Shown here: positions 38,342 through 46,511 of the stretch, piece after piece | Position numbering within the stretch: position 1 is the first letter of the stretch | Layout: every line of letters begins with the position of its first letter | Assembly (NCBI RefSeq): GCF_016907995.1 | Contig: NZ_JAFBDA010000012.1 | Span: 56,113 to 120,112, forward strand | Source of the DNA: Clostridium sardiniense | Lineage (GTDB): Bacteria; Bacillota; Clostridia; Clostridiales; Clostridiaceae | Direction of reading: 5' to 3' | DNA: 64,000 nucleotides | Notes under the pieces: generated by a model | The model's database searches: none | What the model saw: the letters and a program-made list of their open reading frames with translations, nothing else | What the model was told of the DNA's origin: nothing | Made by a program: the position numbers and the translations under genes

Positions 38342-38369
38342 TTGACATGGAGATACTATATGTTAAAAT
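38342..38369 (+). promoter_or_regulatory. Predicted sigma-A promoter of the terD genes
   Basis: Consensus TTGACA (38342-38347) and TAAAAT (38364-38369) are separated by 16 bases. The transcript would have a leader of roughly 85 bases before the first terD gene. It makes the terD-ATPase unit separate from the biosynthetic operon. Confidence 0.75.
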
Positions 38370-38460
38370 GAAATTAGTTATTAAATATAGTTATTATGTA
38401 TGATAAAACTAGTAGTTAATAATAAATTTTATATTATATATCTAATTTGGGAGGGATATT

Positions 38461-39084
38461 ATGGCTATAAACTTAGGTGGAAATTTTAATCCAGGAATGA
38501 CAAATAATCAAAATTCAGTAGGAGCATTAAATTTAAAGAAAAATGACGTTTTAAATTTAACTAAAAAAGAACCAGGACTTGAGCAAGTAATACTAGGTGC
38601 TGGATGGGATGTAGCAGAAACGGGTAATAGTTTTGATTTGGATATATCAGCATTTTTATTAAACGCAAATGGAAAAGTAACTGATGTACAACAAAATGTT
38701 ATTTTCTTTAATAACATGCAAGGACAAGGTATCCTTTTAGAAGGAGATAATAGGACAGGAGCTGGAGATGGGGATGATGAAAGAATTCAGATTGATTTAT
38801 CACAAATAAGTCCAGCAGTTCAAAAAATAGTTTTCGTAGTAAGTATATTTGAAGCTATGAGCAAGAGACAAACTTTTGGAATGGTTGAGAATTCTTTTGT
38901 AAGATTATTAGATGCAAAAAATGGTGAAAGAGAAATCTGTAGATTTAATCTAAAAGAAAATAGTTCAACTGCAACTTCAGTAATATTTGCAGAACTTTAT
39001 AGAAATAATGGAGAATGGAATTTTAAGGCTATAGGAGAAGGTAAAATAGCAGACTTAAATGGTATATTAAATTTATATATGTAA
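38461..39084 (+). CDS. TerD-family calcium-binding stress protein (1)
   Basis: The 207-residue protein is a full TerD domain: GALNLKKNDVLNLTKKEPGLEQV, then GAGWDVAETGNSFDLDISAFLL, then GDNRTGAGDGDDERIQIDL, the acidic loop that binds calcium in TerD proteins, and the GMVENSFVRLLD / EICRFNLKENSSTATSVIFAELY part. The ending IGEGKIADLNGILNLYM is shared with the third copy. TerD proteins take part in tellurite and other stress responses at the membrane, but the mechanism is unknown. It follows a GGGAGGG site. Two more copies lie downstream. Confidence 0.95.
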   Translation: MAINLGGNFNPGMTNNQNSVGALNLKKNDVLNLTKKEPGLEQVILGAGWDVAETGNSFDLDISAFLLNANGKVTDVQQNVIFFNNMQGQGILLEGDNRTGAGDGDDERIQIDLSQISPAVQKIVFVVSIFEAMSKRQTFGMVENSFVRLLDAKNGEREICRFNLKENSSTATSVIFAELYRNNGEWNFKAIGEGKIADLNGILNLYM

Positions 39085-39107
39085 TATAAGATTGGAGAAT
39101 GTGAGAT

Positions 39108-39749
39108 ATGTTTGGACTTTTTAAGAAAAAATTAAATGAATTAGAAAATAAGTCTATCGAAAATACGAATACTCAAAATATGGGACAAGGTATATTAAAT
39201 CTTCAAAAAAATGATATTCTTGATTTAACAAAAAGAAATCCATCTCTTAATAATGTGATAGTTGGTGCCGGCTGGGACGTTAGTAGAAGAGGAGCAGATA
39301 TCGATTTAGATTTAGTAGCTCTACTATTAGATGAAAATGGTAAGCTAATCAAGAAAAAAGGATTAGTATATTTTGGGTCAAAGAAATCACAAGGGATATA
39401 TTTAACAGGAGATAACTTAACTGGAGAAGGTGATGGTGATGATGAGAGAATAATAGTTACATTATCAAATCTTCCACAAGAGTGTACAAAGGTTATTTTT
39501 TCAGTAGTTATATATGGTGCAAAAAGAAGAAGACAAAATTTTGGAATGGTACAAAATTCATATGTTAGATTACTAGATGCAGATAATAGAGAAAAAGAAA
39601 TTTGTAGATTTAACCTAATGGAAAACGGTGGAGATAATACAGGAATATTATTTGCAGAGTTATATAGAGACGGATCAGATTGGAACTTTAAAGCATTAGG
39701 AAACCTATTACAAATAACAATAGAAGATTTAGAAAGAGAATATAGATAA
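39108..39749 (+). CDS. TerD-family protein (2), divergent
   Basis: The 213-residue protein has the TerD core with GAGWDVSRRGADIDLDLVALLLDENG and GDNLTGEGDGDDERIIVTL. It differs from copies 1 and 3 by an N-terminal extension (MFGLFKKKLNELENKSIENTN) and by a C-terminus ITIEDLEREYR instead of IADLNG. That suggests a distinct partner or membrane contact. It lies 23 bases after copy 1 and 20 bases before copy 3, with a GGAGAA-type site. Three different TerD copies in one unit probably form a hetero-oligomeric set, which is inference. Confidence 0.94.
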   Translation: MFGLFKKKLNELENKSIENTNTQNMGQGILNLQKNDILDLTKRNPSLNNVIVGAGWDVSRRGADIDLDLVALLLDENGKLIKKKGLVYFGSKKSQGIYLTGDNLTGEGDGDDERIIVTLSNLPQECTKVIFSVVIYGAKRRRQNFGMVQNSYVRLLDADNREKEICRFNLMENGGDNTGILFAELYRDGSDWNFKALGNLLQITIEDLEREYR

Positions 39750-39769
39750 TTTATTAAGGAGTGAAATAG

Positions 39770-40396
39770 ATGGGAATAAATTTAGGTAACTTAGGTGGTA
39801 ATTCACCTTTAAATAATAGTAATAATCAAGCCGCAAATATTTTAAATTTAGAGAAGAATACAGTTTTAGATTTAACAAAAAGAAATCCAGGTCTTGAAAA
39901 AGTAATACTTGGAGCAGGATGGGACATAGCAAGTGGAGGAACAGATTTTGATTTAGATATAGCTGCATTTATGCTTGATGCTAATAATAAGTTTAATACT
40001 GTGTCTAATGTGATATTCTTCAACAATAAAGTAGGACAAGGAATTCAATTAGGAGGAGATAATAGAACTGGAGCTGGAGATGGAGATGATGAAAGAATCT
40101 CTATTGATTTAGGCGCCGTAAGTCCAGAAATACAAAAAATTGTATTTGTAGTTACTATAGATAAGGCTAGAGAAAAAAGACAAACATTTGGAATGATTAA
40201 TAATTCATATGTTAGACTATTGGATGTGAATAATGGGGAGAGAGAAATCTGTAGATTTAATTTAAAAGAAAATGGATCTACAGCAACTTCAATAATATTT
40301 GCAGAACTTCATAGGGATGCTGGAGAATGGCAATTTAAAGCTATAGGAGAAGGTAAAATAGCAGACTTGAATGGAGTTTTAGCATTATATCAATAA
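39770..40396 (+). CDS. TerD-family protein (3)
   Basis: The 208-residue protein has the TerD layout: AANILNLEKNTVLDLTKRNPG, then GAGWDIASGGTDFDLDIAAFML, then GDNRTGAGDGDDERISIDL (calcium loop), GMINNSYVRLLD and the shared ending IGEGKIADLNGVLALYQ. It is the closest relative of copy 1, so the two arose by duplication. It is followed by a hairpin and then the P-type ATPase gene. Calcium binding is known for the family; here it is inferred from the acidic loop. Confidence 0.95.
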   Translation: MGINLGNLGGNSPLNNSNNQAANILNLEKNTVLDLTKRNPGLEKVILGAGWDIASGGTDFDLDIAAFMLDANNKFNTVSNVIFFNNKVGQGIQLGGDNRTGAGDGDDERISIDLGAVSPEIQKIVFVVTIDKAREKRQTFGMINNSYVRLLDVNNGEREICRFNLKENGSTATSIIFAELHRDAGEWQFKAIGEGKIADLNGVLALYQ

Positions 40397-40425
40397 CATT
40401 ATAATAATTACATGGGTTTGGGTTG

Positions 40426-40467
40426 AAATACTATGTTAATCTGAAAAGATTGACATAGTATTTTATA
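40426..40467 (+). terminator. Attenuator-like terminator between terD and the ATPase gene
   Basis: AAATACTATGTTAATCT (40426-40442) pairs with AGATTGACATAGTATTT (40447-40463) with one G-U pair and is followed by a T-rich run. The 3' arm holds TTGACA (40450-40455), which could also act as a -35 for a local promoter with TTAAAA 17 bases on (40473-40478). The hairpin may therefore insulate while starting a new transcript. Confidence 0.65.
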
Positions 40468-40495
40468 TAATATTAAAAGATAGGAGTATAGAGAA

Positions 40496-43144
40496 TTGTA
40501 TAGTGGGTTAAATAAAAAAGAGGTAGAAAAAAGCAGGGATAAATATGGTCGCAATATAATAGTAGAAGCTGAACCTGAGACGTTTTTTCATAAATTCAAA
40601 GAGGCCTTTGGAGATCCCATGATTAAATTGTTACTAGCAATTGCAGCAATACTTGCAGTGATGGCTTTTATGGGATATGCAGAATGGGGAGAGCTTGTTG
40701 GTATTGTTATATCTGTATTTTTAGTAACATTTATATCAGCTAAAACAGAAATGGCATCTGATAATGAGTATAGGAAACTTAAAAGTAGTGCTGAAAAAGA
40801 CATCTGTAAAGTCTATAGAGACGGTAAGGCTATAGAAATACCAGTTGATGATGTGGTAGTTTCTGATTTAGTAATTCTTGAGTTTGGTGATAAAATACCA
40901 GCTGATGGTATTTTAATAAGCGGTGATTTAAGAATTGATAATTCAGCTTTAAATGGAGAGGCTGAAGAGTGTGAAAAGATTGCTGTATCTAAAGATTATA
41001 TATATGATGGAGAGGTTGCAGTTACAGGAGATATTTTTGTAGATAAATCATCTTTATTTAGAGGTGCTGTTGTATTTAACGGTTATGGAGTAATGGAAGT
41101 TAAAAAGGTTGGAATGAGTACTGTTATGGGATCAATGGCTGAAGATATGGCTGAAGAGGATGTAGAGAGTCCATTAAAGGTTAAATTAACAGATTTGGCT
41201 GATAAAATATCTAAATTTGGATATATTGGAGCTGTTGTTATTGCTTTAGCATTAATATTTCATAAGGTACTTATAAGTGGAGGTATTAATGCATATTTAG
41301 ATACTGGATTTGCATTTGTACTTAAAGATTTTCTTGAAACTATAATGCTTGCTGTTGTAATAATAGTAATGGCAGTTCCAGAGGGGTTACCTCTTATGAT
41401 TGCTATAGTTCTTATGAGAAATACTGCAAAAATGCTTCAAAGAAATGTATTAGTTAGAAAACCAGTTGGAATTGAAACCGCAGGATCACTAAATATATTA
41501 TTTAGTGATAAGACAGGTACAATAACAAAAGGAAAGCTTGAAGTTGTAGAATTTTTTGATGGTAACTTAGAGAATAGTTATAACAAAAGTAAAACAATTA
41601 AAGAACTAGTTTCTCTATGTATAGGTAAGAATACTACAGCAATGTTTGATGCGGATAATCAAGTTATTGGTGGTAATGCAACAGATAAAGCCTTATTAAA
41701 CTTCTTAACAAAAGAAGAAATGGATAAGTATTCTAATATAGCAGTAGAAGGAACTCAACAATTTAATTCAAAAAATAAATATTCAGCAGCTCAATTAAAA
41801 CATACAACTGTATATAAAGGAGCACCAGAGAAATTATTGGCTAATGCTAATAGATATGTTGACAAAAATGGAGAAATACAAGAACTAAGTAGAGATAAGA
41901 TAGAGAAAAAGATAGATCAATTAGCAGAAAAGGCAATGAGAGTACTTGCCTTTGCATGCAGCGACAGTGAATTAGTGTCTGATGAACTTCCAAACGATTT
42001 GGTGATTGTAGGATTTGTAGGAATAAGAGATGATGTAAGACCAGAAGCAAAGATAGCTATAAAAGAAGTTCAAAACGCAGGTATACAAGTAGTTATGATT
42101 ACTGGAGACAGAAAAGAGACTGCTGTAGCTATAGCTAAAGATAGTGGTTTAATAAATAGTAGTAATGATATAGCTTTAACATCAGATGAACTAAATAGTA
42201 TGACAGATGAAGAAGTTAAAGAAATACTTCCACGTTTGAAGGTTATTTCAAGAGCATTGCCAACAGATAAATCAAGAATGGTAAAATTGGCACAAGAATT
42301 AGATTTAGTTTGTGGAATGACAGGTGATGGAGTAAATGATGCTCCAGCGCTTAAGAGGGCGGATGTTGGATTTGCTATGGGATCTGGTACAGATGTAGCA
42401 AAGGAAGTCGGCGATATAGTTATACTAGATGATAATTTTAAATCGATAGAAAATGCGATACTATATGGTAGAACTATATATAATAATATATTGAAGTTTA
42501 TAAAATTCCAATTAACTATAAACGTAGCAGCTGTAGCTGTTTGTGCCATTGCACCATTTTTAGGAATAGAACAACCTTTGGGCATTACTCATATCTTATG
42601 GATAAACCTTGTGATGGATGGACTTGGAGCACTAGCATTAGGTGCAGAGCCACCTCTTAGAGAGTATATGGAGGAGAAACCAAAATCAAGAAGTCAAAGT
42701 ATTGTCTCTAAAAAGATGATGACTCAAGTTTTATTTGCAGGATTCTGGATTACTTTAATTAGCTTTATATTCTTAAAAACACCATTCTTCTTAAGCTATT
42801 TTGGAAGTGAAGCAGAGCTTATGACAGGATTCTTCTCAATGTTTGTATTTATGGCTGTAGCAAATGGATTTAATGTTAGAAATGAAGGCGTTAATATATT
42901 AGAAAATATTAATGAAAATAAAGGTTTCTTAAAGGTTATGGGAATAATAGTGTTAGTCCAAATTGGATTAACATATGTTGGGGGAGATTTCTTTAAATGT
43001 ACTCCAATAAGCCTAAAGGGATGGTTATTAGTAGTTGGTATAGCGGTAACTATTATTCCGTTTGATATGATAAGAAAAATTATAGTAAAAGCAAAAAATA
43101 GCGGTAAGGAAATAGATGAAGAAAAAGAATTTGCTGTTAGATAA
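40496..43144 (+). CDS. Calcium-type P-type ATPase (P2B-like)
   Basis: This 882-residue pump has the P-type ATPase core: the actuator loop region DNSALNGEAEECEK (in place of the usual TGE), Asp338 in FSDKTGTITKG as the phosphorylated residue, and TGDGVNDAPALKRADVGFAMG. VPEGLPLMIAIVL in the fourth membrane segment is the calcium-type motif. About ten membrane segments fit. The family exports Ca2+ (or Mn2+) from the cytoplasm. Sitting after three calcium-binding TerD genes, a calcium role is likely. The start is TTG, nine bases after AGGAG. Its position beside Ter genes suggests co-regulation in a metal-stress response. Confidence 0.9.
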   Translation: MYSGLNKKEVEKSRDKYGRNIIVEAEPETFFHKFKEAFGDPMIKLLLAIAAILAVMAFMGYAEWGELVGIVISVFLVTFISAKTEMASDNEYRKLKSSAEKDICKVYRDGKAIEIPVDDVVVSDLVILEFGDKIPADGILISGDLRIDNSALNGEAEECEKIAVSKDYIYDGEVAVTGDIFVDKSSLFRGAVVFNGYGVMEVKKVGMSTVMGSMAEDMAEEDVESPLKVKLTDLADKISKFGYIGAVVIALALIFHKVLISGGINAYLDTGFAFVLKDFLETIMLAVVIIVMAVPEGLPLMIAIVLMRNTAKMLQRNVLVRKPVGIETAGSLNILFSDKTGTITKGKLEVVEFFDGNLENSYNKSKTIKELVSLCIGKNTTAMFDADNQVIGGNATDKALLNFLTKEEMDKYSNIAVEGTQQFNSKNKYSAAQLKHTTVYKGAPEKLLANANRYVDKNGEIQELSRDKIEKKIDQLAEKAMRVLAFACSDSELVSDELPNDLVIVGFVGIRDDVRPEAKIAIKEVQNAGIQVVMITGDRKETAVAIAKDSGLINSSNDIALTSDELNSMTDEEVKEILPRLKVISRALPTDKSRMVKLAQELDLVCGMTGDGVNDAPALKRADVGFAMGSGTDVAKEVGDIVILDDNFKSIENAILYGRTIYNNILKFIKFQLTINVAAVAVCAIAPFLGIEQPLGITHILWINLVMDGLGALALGAEPPLREYMEEKPKSRSQSIVSKKMMTQVLFAGFWITLISFIFLKTPFFLSYFGSEAELMTGFFSMFVFMAVANGFNVRNEGVNILENINENKGFLKVMGIIVLVQIGLTYVGGDFFKCTPISLKGWLLVVGIAVTIIPFDMIRKIIVKAKNSGKEIDEEKEFAVR

Positions 43145-43155
43145 AATTAGGTAAA

Positions 43156-43186
43156 TAAAAAAGGGTGCTTATTAGCACCCTTTAGC
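43156..43186. terminator. Bidirectional terminator between ATPase and YitT-like gene
   Basis: AAAGGGTGCT (43160-43169) pairs with AGCACCCTTT (43174-43183); A-rich and T-rich flanks fit use from both sides for the two convergent genes. Confidence 0.85.
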
Positions 43187-43196
43187 TTATCTTAAA

Positions 43197-43868
43197 TTAT
43201 TCTGCTATTTCATTAGCCATAGCTTCTAATTGATCGTCAGTATATATAACTCTATGTACAAATTTTTCTAATCTAGGCATAAAGAATTGTATTAAAGGCC
43301 CTTGAAGTAATGCTGCGATTACGGTACCTATACCAATTACTCCTCCTAGTAAATATCCAACAACAAAGAATGTTATATCCATAGCTATACGAACTACACG
43401 ATATTGAAGTTTTGATTTATCTGATAATAAAAATGGTATTACATCATTTGGAGCAACTCCAAGCTCAGTAGCTTTAAGTAATGAAAAACCTATAGCGATT
43501 ATTACGCAGCTAAGAACTAGTAATATCATTTTAAATACGATATTTAGGTCTTCAAAGTGCATGTCTCTAAAAACTCTAATCATTAGATCAATAAATGGAC
43601 CAGCAGATATCATAGCAAGAACCGTACCTATATTTATGTAGTGTCTTGCAAAAATTAATATTATAACTAAGAAAGTAAATGTAATAATCATATTACCTAT
43701 TCCAGGGGTTATACCTACAACCTTAGCCAATCCCTGAGTAAATACTGTAAATGGGTCAGAACCTATATTAGTTCCTATAAATATTGCTACACCTATTTGA
43801 ATTATCCATACACCAAGAAAGAAAAATACTAGTTTCTTAATTAATTGTTTACAATCAAGCTTTTTCAT
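43197..43868 (-). CDS. YczE/YitT-type integral membrane protein
   Basis: The product (223 residues from the ATG at 43868) has about five hydrophobic segments. It resembles the YczE/YitT-type membrane proteins of Firmicutes: GVAIFIGTNIGSDPFTVFTQGLA, then TPGIGNMIITFTFLVI, then INIGTVLAMISAGPFIDL, and later ATELGVAPNDVIPFLLSD and GGVIGIGTVIAALLQGPLIQFF. Some relatives are linked to antibiotic or metabolite production, but most have no known substrate. GGAGG precedes the ATG; a GTG three bases earlier is also in frame. It is divergent from the ethanolamine locus and convergent with the ATPase gene. Confidence 0.82.
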   Translation of the reverse strand: MKKLDCKQLIKKLVFFFLGVWIIQIGVAIFIGTNIGSDPFTVFTQGLAKVVGITPGIGNMIITFTFLVIILIFARHYINIGTVLAMISAGPFIDLMIRVFRDMHFEDLNIVFKMILLVLSCVIIAIGFSLLKATELGVAPNDVIPFLLSDKSKLQYRVVRIAMDITFFVVGYLLGGVIGIGTVIAALLQGPLIQFFMPRLEKFVHRVIYTDDQLEAMANEIAE

Positions 43869-44227
43869 CACTTAACCTCCGTATTAAAAAATATATAGTG
43901 CTCAAAATCACTCAAGCACGAAATAAAGAATATCACAAAAGTTTTAATAAATGAAATTGAGAAAATTTCAAATGTGCATGTTTACATATATCATTTACAT
44001 AAAATATTTCAATGTAACAAGTATTTACATAAGTTTTTGTTAAGAAAATAATTGATTTATTAAAATAATGATAATTTTATTCTTGTATTTTATCTGTCAT
44101 AAAATATCCATAAACATTCATTTTCTGTCATATAGTTATGTGACAGAAATTATAAGTGTCACTACTTGGAAATTGTGTAAGTAAAAAATATCTACTATAA
44201 ATACAATATAAAAAGTAAACATATAGA
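43869..44227. other. Divergent intergenic region with a TGTCA dyad
   Basis: About 360 bases lacking an ORF. It holds the ribosome site of the YitT-like gene, low-complexity AT DNA, and a perfect dyad TTTCTGTCA (44122-44130) / TGACAGAAA (44141-44149). A further half-site CTGTCATAAAAT lies at about 44094-44105. The position, about 80 bases before the alcohol-dehydrogenase promoter, fits a regulator site. Confidence 0.55.
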
Positions 44228-44256
44228 TTGACAATGATTACACAACAGAGTATATT
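44228..44256 (+). promoter_or_regulatory. Sigma-A promoter of the alcohol dehydrogenase unit
   Basis: Consensus TTGACA (44228-44233), a 17-base spacer and TATATT (44251-44256). Transcription would begin at the ANTAR-binding hairpins. Confidence 0.8.
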
Positions 44257-44261
44257 TTTTA

Positions 44262-44329
44262 TATACACAATGAAGTGTATAAGAGAGCAAAGGAGCTCCA
44301 TAGATATCTATGGAGCTCCTTGTTTTTTT
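44262..44329 (+). promoter_or_regulatory. ANTAR antitermination leader 1 with terminator
   Basis: Hairpin P1 (44262-44281) has stem TATACAC/GTGTATA and hexaloop AATGAA. Hairpin P2 (44285-44298) has stem GAGC/GCTC and hexaloop AAAGGA. Both loops have A at position 1 and G at position 4, the known ANTAR rule, and P2 fits AGCAANGRRGCUY. P2 shares bases with a perfect 16-bp terminator (44290-44321 plus T run), so EutV binding should block it. Confidence 0.88.
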
Positions 44330-44356
44330 ATATGGAAAAGTATAGGAGGATGTAAA

Positions 44357-45487
44357 ATGAAAAACTTTGGGATTAAAACAAATATATATTTTGGTGAGGG
44401 ATCTTTAGAGTATCTACAAAATATAAAAGGTAAGAAAGTGTTTGTAGTAACAGATCCATTCATGGTTAAGTCTGGAACAATTAATAAAATTACTGATAAT
44501 TTAATAGGAAGAGAGTATGAAATATTTAGTGATATAGTACCAGATCCCCCAATAGAGCTCGTTGTAAGTGGTATAGAAAAGATAGGAAAGTTTAACCCAG
44601 ATACTATTGTAGCTTTAGGTGGAGGTTCTGCAATTGATGCGGCAAAGGCTATTATGGATTTTTCAAAAAAGATAGTAAATATTAAAGAAATAGAGTTTAT
44701 TGCAATACCGACAACTAGTGGTACTGGTTCAGAGGTTACATCTTTTGCTGTTATAACAGATAAGGAGAAGGGAATAAAATACCCATTAGTTTCAGATGAA
44801 CTATTACCTAATTCAGCAATATTAGATCCAGAACTAGTTAAAAGTGCTCCAGATTTTATAACGGCAGATACTGGAATGGATGTTTTAACTCATGCAATTG
44901 AAGCATATGTATCAAAAAATGCAACAGATTTTTCAGATGCACTTGCAGAGAAGGCTGTAAGTTTAGTATTTAAATATTTAATTAGAGCATATAAAAATGG
45001 AAATGATATAGAGGCTAGAGAAAAAATGCATAATGCATCATGTCTTGCAGGACTTGCTTTTAACGCAGCATCTTTAGGAATAAATCATAGTATAGCACAT
45101 GTTCTTGGAGGTAAATTCCATATTCCGCATGGAAGAACAAATGCAATTTTATTACCTCATGTAATTGAATATAATGCTAATATTTCAGGATATACTTCTA
45201 CAAATTATTCTATTACTGCAAATAAGTATTCAAATTTAGCAAAAATTGTAGGATTATCAAATTCTAATATAAGAGGAAATGTTAAGAGTTTAGTAAATGA
45301 GATAAAGAAAATGCAAAAAAATATGAATATGCCAACAACCCTTTCAGAATGCGGAATTAAGAGTGATGAAGTTCTAAAAGTGAAAAATGAAATAGCAAAA
45401 ATTGCAATTAAAGATGCTTGTACAATTACTAATCCAAGAACACCAAACGACATAGAAATAATAGACATTTTGCAAAAAATTAAATAA
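44357..45487 (+). CDS. eutG: Iron-containing alcohol dehydrogenase of the eut locus
   Basis: I start at the ATG at 44357 behind AGGAGG (376 residues); the long upstream frame runs through the leader and is not coding. The protein is a group III iron-dependent alcohol dehydrogenase: GGGSAIDAAKAIMDF binds NAD, TTSGTGSEVTSFAVI and the metal-ligand motifs DVLTHAIEAYV, INHSIAHVLGG and IPHGRTNAILLPHV follow. It is EutG/PduQ-like and would reduce acetaldehyde to ethanol while recycling NADH in the microcompartment. It forms its own transcription unit, set apart from the main eut operon but with the same antitermination control. Confidence 0.9.
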   Translation: MKNFGIKTNIYFGEGSLEYLQNIKGKKVFVVTDPFMVKSGTINKITDNLIGREYEIFSDIVPDPPIELVVSGIEKIGKFNPDTIVALGGGSAIDAAKAIMDFSKKIVNIKEIEFIAIPTTSGTGSEVTSFAVITDKEKGIKYPLVSDELLPNSAILDPELVKSAPDFITADTGMDVLTHAIEAYVSKNATDFSDALAEKAVSLVFKYLIRAYKNGNDIEAREKMHNASCLAGLAFNAASLGINHSIAHVLGGKFHIPHGRTNAILLPHVIEYNANISGYTSTNYSITANKYSNLAKIVGLSNSNIRGNVKSLVNEIKKMQKNMNMPTTLSECGIKSDEVLKVKNEIAKIAIKDACTITNPRTPNDIEIIDILQKIK

Positions 45488-45499
45488 TATAAAAAAATA

Positions 45500-45528
45500 T
45501 TGACAACTATTTACTTAAGCAATATAAT
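45500..45528 (+). promoter_or_regulatory. Promoter of the main eut operon
   Basis: Full-consensus TTGACA (45500-45505), 17 bases, TATAAT (45523-45528). Such a strong constitutive-looking promoter fits control at the level of termination. Confidence 0.88.
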
Positions 45529-45534
45529 TTAATT

Positions 45535-45627
45535 ATCACAAAGGTGTGATGTTTAAACTGAAAGCAACGGGGCTTCTTAAAAGATACTCTATCCAATGAA
45601 GGATTTATCTTTAAGGAGCTTTTTTTG
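45535..45627 (+). promoter_or_regulatory. ANTAR antitermination leader 2 with terminator, upstream of eutS
   Basis: P1 (45535-45550) has stem ATCAC/GTGAT and loop AAAGGT. P2 (45562-45575) has stem AAGC/GCTT and loop AACGGG and fits AGCAANGRRGCUY exactly. Both loops have A1 and G4. The terminator that follows pairs GGCTTCTTAAAAGATA (from about 45571) with TATCTTTAAGGAGCT (to about 45620), with one bulge, then a T run. Confidence 0.9.
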
Positions 45628-45649
45628 AACAATGGATGAAAAGGTTTTA

Positions 45650-45687
45650 TAGAAATTTAAATTTATTCAAATATATTTAAATTTCTA
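45650..45687 (+). other. Second hairpin in the eutS leader
   Basis: TAGAAATTTAAAT (45650-45662) and ATTTAAATTTCTA (45675-45687) form a perfect 13-bp AT-rich hairpin just before the eutS ribosome site. It may stabilise the mRNA; no T run follows. Confidence 0.5.
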
Positions 45688-45707
45688 AGATAAAAGGTGG
45701 TATAAGT

Positions 45708-46058
45708 ATGGGGAATGAAGAAAAGCAAAGAGTTGTACAGGAATATGTTCCTGGTAAGCAAGTTACTCTTGCTCATATAATAGCAAATCCAACAGATGAT
45801 ATTTTTAAGAAGCTTGGATTAGTCTTAGATAATAAAGATGCAATTGGTATTTTAACAATAACACCAAGTGAAGCATCAATAATAGCAGCAGATGTTGCAA
45901 CTAAAGCTTCAGGAGTAACACTAGGATTTATTGATAGATTCAGTGGATCAGTAGTTTTTACTGGAGATGTAAGTTCAGTTGAATCTGCGTTAAGTGAAGT
46001 TTTAGATGTTTTAGGAAACTTACTACAATTTACATCAACTGTAATAACGAGGACTTAA
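45708..46058 (+). CDS. eutS: EutS, BMC hexamer shell protein
   Basis: The 116-residue protein is a circularly permuted BMC-domain shell subunit (EutS/PduU type), with [42 protein letters not shown], and [20 protein letters not shown]. It makes bent hexamers in the ethanolamine microcompartment. It is the first gene of the main eut operon, just downstream of the antitermination leader, with AAAGGTGG. eutP follows after 3 bases. Confidence 0.96.
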   Translation: MGNEEKQRVVQEYVPGKQVTLAHIIANPTDDIFKKLGLVLDNKDAIGILTITPSEASIIAADVATKASGVTLGFIDRFSGSVVFTGDVSSVESALSEVLDVLGNLLQFTSTVITRT

Positions 46059-46061
46059 GAT

Positions 46062-46493
46062 ATGAGTAGAGTTATATTTATAGGAAAAACAGGAAGTGGA
46101 AAGACTACTCTTTGTCAAAAATTAAATGAATTAGAAATTAAATATAAAAAGACTCAATCAGTAGAAATATATGATAATTCAATTGATACTCCAGGGGAAT
46201 ATTTAGAAAATAGAAATTTATATAGTGCACTAATAGTAACAGCAGCAGATGCTGATATTATAGCACTTGTATATGATTCTACAGAAGACGAAGGGTATTT
46301 TGCTCCTGGTTTTGCAAGTATGTTTTGCAAAGATGTTATAGGAATTATAACTAAGATAAATAAAGTTTCTAAAAATAGAATAGAGATTGCAGAAGATAGG
46401 ATAAAGCAAGCTGGAGTTTCAAGGATTTTTAAAGTTGATACTTTAGATGATGTAGGAGTAGAAGAATTAAGTAATTATTTAAAAGCGTTTTAA
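46062..46493 (+). CDS. eutP: EutP, P-loop protein
   Basis: The 143-residue protein has a P-loop near its start (FIGKTGSGKTTLCQ), the NSIDTPGEYLENRNLY switch-like motif, and IGIITKINKVSK (TKxD-like base motif). This is the EutP/PduV family of small Ras-like proteins. In Salmonella EutP has been reported to act as an acetate kinase; in Pdu systems PduV is linked to filaments and compartment movement. Here the role is unverified. The gene is tightly placed between eutS and eutV. Confidence 0.94.
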   Translation: MSRVIFIGKTGSGKTTLCQKLNELEIKYKKTQSVEIYDNSIDTPGEYLENRNLYSALIVTAADADIIALVYDSTEDEGYFAPGFASMFCKDVIGIITKINKVSKNRIEIAEDRIKQAGVSRIFKVDTLDDVGVEELSNYLKAF

Positions 46494-46511
46494 TTTGAGG
46501 TGAATGGTTAA

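Noticed and set aside
44228..44356. N-terminal extension of the alcohol dehydrogenase frame
   Set aside because: It runs through the promoter, both ANTAR hairpins and the terminator; the ATG at 44357 has AGGAGG and begins the normal protein.
45488..45707. Cobalamin riboswitch upstream of eutS
   Set aside because: I looked for the B12-box type core and found none; the leader is explained by promoter, ANTAR hairpins and terminator.
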